DNA of 14,833 bases. It comes from Fragilaria radians (lineage: Eukaryota; Bacillariophyta; Fragilariophyceae; Fragilariales; Fragilariaceae). A model generated the notes under the pieces. The model had not been told where the DNA came from, searched no databases, and saw only the letters and a list, made by a program, of their open reading frames with translations. The translations under genes and the position numbers were made by a program. This document shows, piece after piece, positions 8,695-14,833 of this stretch; the stretch's first letter is position 1, and every line of letters starts with the position of its first letter. The stretch is from the NCBI GenBank assembly GCA_900642245.1, contig CAAAJI010000579.1, forward strand, positions 29,809 to 44,641, given 5' to 3'.

Positions 8695-9901
8695 TCATTC
8701 TTCATCATCCTCCTCGTCTTCCTCTTGCTTTTTACATACATTGGCAGCATATTGATCACTGACCTTGCACTGAACACCTACATAGTTGGTGATATTTCCA
8801 GATGCATCTCTGAGAGCCGCAATAAAGAATTGGTTCCAGAACGTGGTACCATCAACGCGATAGTTGAGAAGACAAACAGACATGTCCGTTCCCTCTTCAA
8901 TCGAACGACGAATCTTCTCAACAGCCTTTGGATCAGTCTCAGGCCCTTGAAGGAATCGACAGTTGCGCCCCAATACTTGATCCAAGGTGTACCCAGTAAG
9001 ATTGAGAAATCCCTGTGTCGCATACACAATAGGATTGTCTGGTAGAGACGGATCCGTAACGACGAAGTTCTGCTGCGCAGTTTGAAGGGCTTTGATGAAA
9101 GAGAAATCAGGATCATCGAGGACTTTGTTGGCGTCCATTGAGGAATTGGCAATAAGACCAGCGTCGTTACCAGCAAAGTGCTTGCCCAGCAACTCATCCG
9201 CTTCTGCAGCACCGAGATGAGAACGGATGGTCTGACGGAGTTTCTCATTCTCTTCCTTCAGCAAGGACACGGATTGCTGGAGAGATTCGAGCAAAAACTT
9301 CTTACGGATACGTGAGCGCTTTGCATGCTCACGATTACGCTCTCTGCGAGGGTAGTTTTTGGAAAGGCGACGACGTCAGAATTGAAATGATGTGAAATTG
9401 AAACAACAATTGAATGTCTCCTTACCGACGCTCAACCTTTTGTTGTTCGGACATTTTCCGATCGGAACTCTTGGATCCCGTCTTTCGCTTCTTCAAGGAA
9501 TTCATCATTTCTGGTGTAGCATATTGAAGATGATGACGCTGTTGAGGTGCCTGAGCATATGGAACAAGATTGCTGGGACCAGAACCACCAGCGGCTCCCA
9601 TTGTCAAGGCAGGCTTGCCTTCTTGATCAAGCTGCGTGGTTGAAATTCCACCAGCCAATGGTACAGGAATTGGCTTCCCATCAGGTCCAATTCGGGAAGC
9701 GACAGTCGCAACTTGGGATTCTCCAGATGGAAGAATATCAGCCCCCTCACCCTGAAGGTCACTCAAAAAGACTGTATCACCATCCGGAGTGAAAAGGACA
9801 TCTCCGAAAATGTCATCCAAATTTAAAGTCGCCGGAGTTCCTCGTTGAGCAACAGCAGCAGAGGCAGCCGAGGATAAGCCAGGCTCAGTGGGGGCAAACA
9901 T
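8695..9901 (-). CDS. AUREO1: Aureochrome, blue-light-sensing bZIP-LOV transcription factor (2 exons)
   Basis: Exon 1 is 9901-9426 and exon 2 is 9343-8695; joined they give 374 residues. Residues 1-150 form an acidic/Gly/Ala-rich N-terminus (LNLDDIFGDVLF at about 26-37). The bZIP basic region is R159-R170 with the consensus N162-x7-R170 (NREHAKRSR), and leucines at 180, 187 and 194 form a short zipper. The LOV domain is at about 239-351 and contains GRNCRFLQG; Cys287 is the expected flavin-adduct cysteine, and Asn319, Asn329 and Gln350 sit at the usual FMN contact positions. The C-terminus is a short run of Glu and Asp. As in all aureochromes, the effector precedes the sensor. The protein should bind FMN and TGACGT-type DNA in the nucleus and respond to blue light. 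The start is the first ATG after an in-frame upstream TAA; a TTG further out was rejected. The Aureo1-type subclass is a judgement from overall similarity. Confidence 0.93.
9344..9425 (-). other. Aureochrome intron (82 nt, GT-AG)
   Basis: The donor is CG|GTAAGG (GT at 9425-9424) and the acceptor CGCAG|A (AG at 9345-9344). Joining restores an uninterrupted VERRERNREHAKRSRIRKK basic region, with a split Arg codon (CG plus A). The neighbouring AG two bases further would shift the frame into an immediate stop. If the intron is retained, translation ends at TAA inside the donor, before bZIP and LOV. The intron carries TGACGTC (9378-9372), discussed as a finding. Confidence 0.92.
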
Positions 9902-12283
9902 TGGTGCTGATATTTTCAAGTTGAATGAAAAGCGAGGGGTCTTGTGATTCTTTTACGAACAGAAAATGACTCGGTGATGGAGACGGAGAAAGGATTGGAG
10001 GTGTCAAAAAAATCTTACACTTCAAAGTTAGTGTGTACGACCGTACCTTATATTATTAGGATTCTTTTTGTTCTTCACTATATTCTTGAAACGTCCTTTT
10101 ATTTTAATAGATAAAGACTTTTCAGCAGAATAATGCGTCATTTAGCTTATGACTGTTTTCAATTATAATTAAATCACCTCCCTTCTTTAGGACTTCATGA
10201 ATATGTAGATGAGCATCGTTGGTTCTCGAAAAGACATACGATGGCAGACCAAACTGGCATTTTCAGATCTGGACTGTGAGTTAGTGAAGAGTGCACTACA
10301 AAGGATCGTCACTTTTTGTCAAAGTTGAAAGAGTTAGTTATACACCACTTGAAGATGTAATCAAGCAAAACAAAAAAATTATGGTGGTATTTGTAGCTGG
10401 TTTATGATCTGTACAATCTATTTGATATTCCTTTGGAATGGAAGTTTATTGTTGACTTAAATCTTCAGAATATGCAAATCTTGTTCAATATGTTATCAAT
10501 TGATTGAGTAACTTGTTGATTCGGTTTGGGTATCTCCCTCTTGACAGCGAAAATAAGGTTGCACATGAGCATCTGACCGTCTGATTTCTTATCTCAAATA
10601 AAGTCACTGAAAATATTCCTATTTTTGGATAATTCAATCTTAAAATCAATCATGGTTCATAACAACAATGAGTAATGCTGGGTATCTGTATATCCTCTCC
10701 TATTTACTTGCATTCCATATACTGGTATCGTAAAAAAGATCCACTTAGATAAACATTTTCATTCAACATCCCTATGATAGACTTACATCAATTTAGAATC
10801 TTGTGAAAGCCGTGAAAAAATATGATATTCTAAAGTATTCTATTGGAGAATCTCCAACTTATCTTCATTAATTTTGATAGTAAAGGACAAATTTCATCAG
10901 GGATATCATTATTGTCAGCCAATGTCTAATCGAATGAAGTTTTCTTTATTCCTATAGTTCACATTTCAAATAGGTAAAATGAAACGTTTCATTAAACACT
11001 CAATTCTTAACTTTTCAGTTTGACATGTTGAGAAAACTTCACCCTAGATTAAAAAAATTTGGATGAATTGAAACCTACTATAGCCATCATTTTGTTGTAT
11101 CCCCATTGAATGACTTTTCAAATTGTTTAGTTTCTTCTGATCTAGAAAGCTAGATTTATAGAAGCTATACCTGAAAAATGACATTCCTTTGAGTTAAGTT
11201 CATTAAGATAAAACCTAACACTATCAGCTGTAAGCAATACAGTCTAGCAATACTACAATAGGTTACTAAAACTAAGTTATGTGTGGGTGTACTGATACTG
11301 GAGACGTCCAAGTTATCATGCGTACATAGTAAAAAATACTAGAAACAATATTCTTATATTTACTCATCTAACTCTAGAATAAGTTACATAGTTAACCATT
11401 GTTTCTATACCTTCCACAAATTCAATAAAGATATAGTCTTTTATGAATTTAGTGGTGCTTAATATTGCTGATAAATGAAGAAGAACATTTAATATCTTTT
11501 CAGGACCGTCATATCAATACGGTAGAAATAACTATTACAGATTCCTAAGTAACAAACAGGAATCTATCAAGATTCAAGATTGAAGAATCTAAGTCGTGAA
11601 TCTAAGATCACCCCAATGTCTAAATGTTAAGTGTTGAATGTAACACGTAAGTTAAAGAGACTACGTGGTTTTTGGAAAATTCACAAGATATCTAATTAAA
11701 TGTAACTTTATTAAATCATGATTTATACTTTGTATTAACTCTTAAAGCAGCTTCTAGCAAAGATACATTGAAGGGGTATATAGAATTGGTATTATCAATT
11801 TCTCATTAGATGCTATGAACTCATGTCCTACAGAAAATCCATGAACGAAAATTTCGATTTATAAAATTGGGGATGAATGCCACCAGTTATTGTATGAGAG
11901 GATACGCGAGTTCTCATCCTGTTTTCTGCAGACATTAGAAGTATTCATTGCATGGCCTCGTGTTTATGACAATAGAAAAGTTCCATTTTAAATATTTCAC
12001 TGAGAGTGGTTAAGCCATGATTTTTGAGATTTGAAAATTTAGAATTGGAATCGTAATTGTTATTCTAGGTGTCTTAGCTTTCCTTTGGAAGTTATTGATT
12101 GAAGTGAAAGATGCTATAAATAGATATAATTTTATTATGACTCTCTTGACATGATAAAGTATATGTGTATCAAATCCCTTAATGCTGAAGAATGCTTAGT
12201 ACTATTTCATCAAAACAGTTTACAGCGTATGTTGGCTATAGCTTATAAATTCACTATATCTTTGTTCCAGAAGGAAGGTAATA
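9902..12283. other. 2.4-kb AT-rich spacer without a recognisable gene
   Basis: This stretch lies upstream of the aureochrome and downstream of the MLO/EF-hand gene. I see no frame longer than about 50 codons with credible composition. Two small open stretches stand out slightly on the plus strand: 10209-10328 (39 codons from ATG, MSIVGSRKDIRWQTKLAFS...) and an ATG-less frame at about 11845-11992. Neither matches a family I know. A local 13-bp imperfect tandem repeat (GAATCTAAG) occurs at 11585-11606. The part near 9902-10150 is presumably the aureochrome 5' untranslated region and promoter; it includes a TGACG half-site (minus strand, 10140-10136). Confidence 0.55.
12131..12136 (-). promoter_or_regulatory. 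Possible polyadenylation signal of the MLO/EF-hand gene (AATAAA)
   Basis: On the minus strand AATAAA lies about 148 nt beyond the TGA stop at 12284. The hexamer is common by chance in AT-rich DNA, so only its position and strand support it. Confidence 0.3.
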
Positions 12284-14626
12284 TCAGTGATGATAACTGG
12301 AATTCGATTTACGATTGTTTTCCATTGGAGACGCTGATCGTAATTCCTTAGGATAATACTTGTAAAGCAAGTCTTCAAACTCATGAAGTCCAATAGTTCC
12401 ACTATTATCTTCATCTAATTCATTGACAATGGCTCCTACCTCATCAATTGAAAATCCAACATTAAACGCGTCGAGCTTTCTTTTGAATTCTTCTATCGTT
12501 ATTTCACCGGCATCGTCCTTATCAAACATAGCAAAAAGAAAGTGTGCTCGTTCTGAATCAGATAGGTCGTCATCGCCTGCATTCTCCGCATACCAATTAA
12601 TGAACTCTTCCCTGGAAACTGAACCATCACCATCTTCGTCTAGTAAATTGATGATTCGTTTCAAACTTTCCTCGGAAAGCTCTGCGCCCATATTTTTCAT
12701 CAGGATTTCAAATTCACTATAGTCTATCGTTCCATCTCCATTTTTATCAAAAGAGTCAATGGTTTTTCCAACTTCTCTAAGCTCGACTTTATCAAATTGC
12801 ATACGCCGAGCGGCCGCAGCGTTCCTGTCATAGCCTGCAGTGTCCGCATTCATAGCGAAACGGCGCATCTTATAGATGATGATGAAGGCACGAACAATAC
12901 GTGCTGTTTTGTCTTCTCGAAGTACGTCAGATACAACATTTGGACGTCGGTAGGCTCCCATACAACAAACCTGAGATAAGATTGCCACTGTATGCTGCTT
13001 TGTGAGCATATTGGCAAGCAATGGAGTTGCAGCTAAAATTATGTATATAAGAAAAATTGCGATTGGCTCTTCCTTGTACATGAATTGACAAAAGCCAAGG
13101 AAGTTCATGGCAGAGTAAATTCCAAGGAAGAGGAGATTAGATTGAAGAATCAAAAGATAGACTTTAGGTCCTTTTCGATCCAGCCAATATATTGCTTGGT
13201 GTCGGCTAACCTTCCCTCCGACGAACAATTTTGCAATCCACGAACGACCTTTTTCGTGAAAGTCATCAATGTCTATATCGGTCCAAAGAGGCAGAGAATC
13301 ATTACTGGAATCCGTATACTTTATCAGATCAGGCTCAAAACGCGACGATTCATCTATATCGAGGCACGATTTTTGGCCAGTTCGTGAATTAGCATGGAAA
13401 TATTCTTTCTTGAGAAACATTTTTCGGACATGTAGTAGATGTCGTTCGAAGACAACGTTCATTAGGTAGACAAACCAGCCCATCGCTACCCAGGACCACG
13501 CAAGTGTCTTGATGCAAATATTCACATATATCAGAAAATTGTCATGTGTTTCAACAATTAATGACTACGGCAGAAACATTATGTACTTACTGAAACATTT
13601 TCATTCACTAGAATGACATATCCATAATATACAATGGTAAGGAATGCAAAGAATGCCCAAGTAACGATGCTAACCTCGACAACTTGACCCAATAAACTAC
13701 CTTGATTGATTCCCAAATATCTACCAAAGTTAAAATCTGCCGTGACTCGTTTTTCTTCGGCAGACGGATGGAAGGGATAGTGTGGAGCGCGTTCTAGGAT
13801 GAATTCATCACGCAAGGCCTTGAACAAAAGTCGATCCTCTCTTTCTTGTGCACTTTGGTCTCGAAAGAAGGGTAGTAGATCTGTAACCTCACGGGCTTTG
13901 TGAAATGATCGGCGTCTCCGAGTTTTAAAGGTATCACAGAATTGTTCCGTTTGTCTCTCCCATTCGTCAAAGAGAGAAGGATTCCGTGCTGCCTTATCTA
14001 ATTCTATCCATTTTTGTTCCGTTTCGGTGGCTGCTGAGACCAATATCAATACTTGTATTACAAAAAACGTCATGATGAAAAAAATCGTAAAGTGAACGAA
14101 TTCAAATATTTCCAGCAATTCACTGGTATCACCAAAGAAGATGGAACTAAGTGCAGAAAACCAGCCAGCCTTGGTAATTGCGAAAGTCATTACCGATAAA
14201 AAGCCTAGAACCGTCAATTCACCAAACAATTTATCAACTAAGGGACGTAAATTACGTGTGGCTTCTTCCTCGACGTACTCTTTCATGTATTCAAAGGATA
14301 TAGTTAAGAGGATTAAGAAGAGAACCACGAACGTAACGACCGTCACATCTTCATCCTATAGAAGGATTCAGTTAGTTCAAAAAGGAATATAAGAAATAAC
14401 AGTTGAAAATATAACTTACAGATGTGAGATCAATACCTTCACTAATCTCTTCCGACTCTTCTAGACTTCGATCAATCATCACGTTCGTCGTGTATTCATC
14501 ATTGGATGCCGAAAATGCCACTTTAACACCTTGGTTGCATAACAATCCCAATAGGAATCCTAATATTGCAATCACAACAGCATATTGAACAGACAATTTA
14601 CTATCCCGGGAATTTCTTGGCTTCAT
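12284..14626 (-). CDS. MLO-like seven-membrane-segment protein fused to four EF-hands (3 exons)
   Basis: Exons 14626-14420, 14355-13591 and 13507-12284, all joined in phase 0, give 731 residues. Residues 15-30 are a signal peptide or anchor, followed by an acidic segment. Seven hydrophobic segments lie at about 75-92, 115-131, 155-177, 294-318, 325-344, 440-468 and 472-493. The long loops after segments 3 and 5, and short ones elsewhere, match the topology of plant MLO proteins, as do ELTVLGFLSVM, ALRDEFI...FNFGRYL and VTWAFFAFL. After segment 7 come a basic amphipathic stretch (524-543) and four EF-hand loops at 578-589, 614-625, 653-664 and 689-700, each with Asp at position 1, Gly at 6 and Glu at 12. 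The third has Ala at position 5. Plant MLOs are membrane proteins linked to calcium entry and bind calmodulin. The extracellular cysteines typical of plant MLOs are not evident. The start is the first ATG after an in-frame TGA. The EF-hands are certain; the MLO assignment is by-eye similarity. Confidence 0.8.
13508..13590 (-). other. Intron 2 of the MLO/EF-hand gene (83 nt)
   Basis: The donor TCA|GTAAGT has its GT at 13590-13589; the acceptor ATCAAG|ACA has its AG at 13509-13508. Both flanking exons are in phase 0 and give NENVS joined to TLAWSWVAMG, linking membrane segments 4 and 5. A nearer AG (TAG at about 13566) would leave only about 26 nt of intron, too short, so I prefer 83 nt, close to the other introns. 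Retention meets a TAA after three codons. Confidence 0.8.
14356..14419 (-). other. Intron 1 of the MLO/EF-hand gene (64 nt)
   Basis: The donor TCT|GTAAGT has its GT at 14419-14418; the acceptor CTATAG|GAT has its AG at 14357-14356, after a pyrimidine-rich stretch. The junction is phase 0 and reads GIDLTS joined to DEDVTVVTF, just before membrane segment 1. Confidence 0.88.
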
Positions 14627-14833
14627 GTGATACTCTTGACGAATTTTGAGCCCTGATTTATGGACATTTGTATAAAATGCAAATCGAAACAAATCTAGTT
14701 TTCATTTCATTAGTTCGATCCTTAATCAAATCGAAACGATTTCATTACTTCGATCCTTAATAGAGGTTTGGTAGATGACGATCCAATAGAGCAGCAAAAA
14801 CACGTTCCTCTTGACTACAAAATTTTGATTCGG
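14627..14833. promoter_or_regulatory. Upstream flank of the MLO/EF-hand gene with direct repeats
   Basis: A 22-bp sequence (TTTCATTA, G or C, TTCGATCCTTAAT) occurs at 14705-14726 and again at 14740-14761 with one mismatch, a period of 35 bp. A 10-mer, AAATCGAAAC, occurs at 14681-14690 and 14728-14737. The position 60-140 bp before the ATG suggests promoter or 5' untranslated sequence. No TATA box is evident. The window ends before any upstream gene. Confidence 0.45.

Noticed and set aside
9902..9919. Aureochrome start at a TTG
   Set aside because: Non-ATG start; the ATG at 9901 is the first after an in-frame TAA and gives a normal aureochrome N-terminus.
13565..13590. Alternative 26-nt second intron in the MLO/EF-hand gene
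   Set aside because: It keeps the frame but is too short for normal splicing; the 83-nt choice matches the other introns and joins two membrane segments directly.
14627..14692. TTG-initiated extension of the MLO/EF-hand protein
   Set aside because: An in-frame TGA lies just upstream and the first ATG is at 14626, giving a well-formed signal/anchor segment.
14705..14761. TTCGATCC repeats considered as tRNA T-arm sequences
   Set aside because: No acceptor, D or anticodon stems can be folded around them; they are simple direct repeats.
1..14833. CRISPR arrays, bacterial operons, rRNA
   Set aside because: No regularly spaced repeats, ribosome-binding sites or rRNA-like sequence; spliced eukaryotic genes fill the window.

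Overview
This window looks like nuclear DNA from a photosynthetic stramenopile, most likely a diatom. The strongest evidence is an aureochrome (bZIP followed by a LOV photosensor), a family known only from photosynthetic stramenopiles. Other signs are compact genes with no introns or a few short GT-AG introns (64, 82 and 83 nt), AT-rich spacers full of stops, and relics of Copia-type retrotransposon coding. I cannot name the species.

Layout: (1) 1-1775 holds no intact gene. About 850-1740 on the minus strand carries a decayed Copia gag/protease reading that ends just short of the next gene. (2) 1776-3317 (+) is homogentisate 1,2-dioxygenase (tyrosine/phenylalanine catabolism). (3) 4172-5569 (+) is a RAD52-family strand-annealing protein with a long disordered tail. 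(4) 5745-7649 (-) is a large Gln-rich protein with C-terminal ankyrin-like repeats, tail-to-tail with RAD52. (5) 7650-8694 is a spacer with a short, broken caspase-like (C14) reading on the minus strand. (6) 8695-9901 (-) is the aureochrome, in two exons joined inside the bZIP basic region. (7) 9902-12283 is a 2.4-kb AT-rich spacer without a recognisable gene. (8) 12284-14626 (-) is a three-exon gene for a protein with a signal/anchor segment, seven membrane segments in an MLO-like arrangement, and four EF-hands at the C-terminus. (9) The upstream flank of that gene carries a 35-bp-period direct repeat.

The genes do not form a pathway; this is ordinary eukaryotic gene order. The most interesting item is the last gene. 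In plants, MLO proteins are seven-membrane-segment proteins that bind separate calmodulin through their C-terminal tail. Here the tail itself appears to carry a calmodulin-like four-EF-hand module, directly after a basic amphipathic stretch. All assignments come from reading the sequence by eye; no searches were run.
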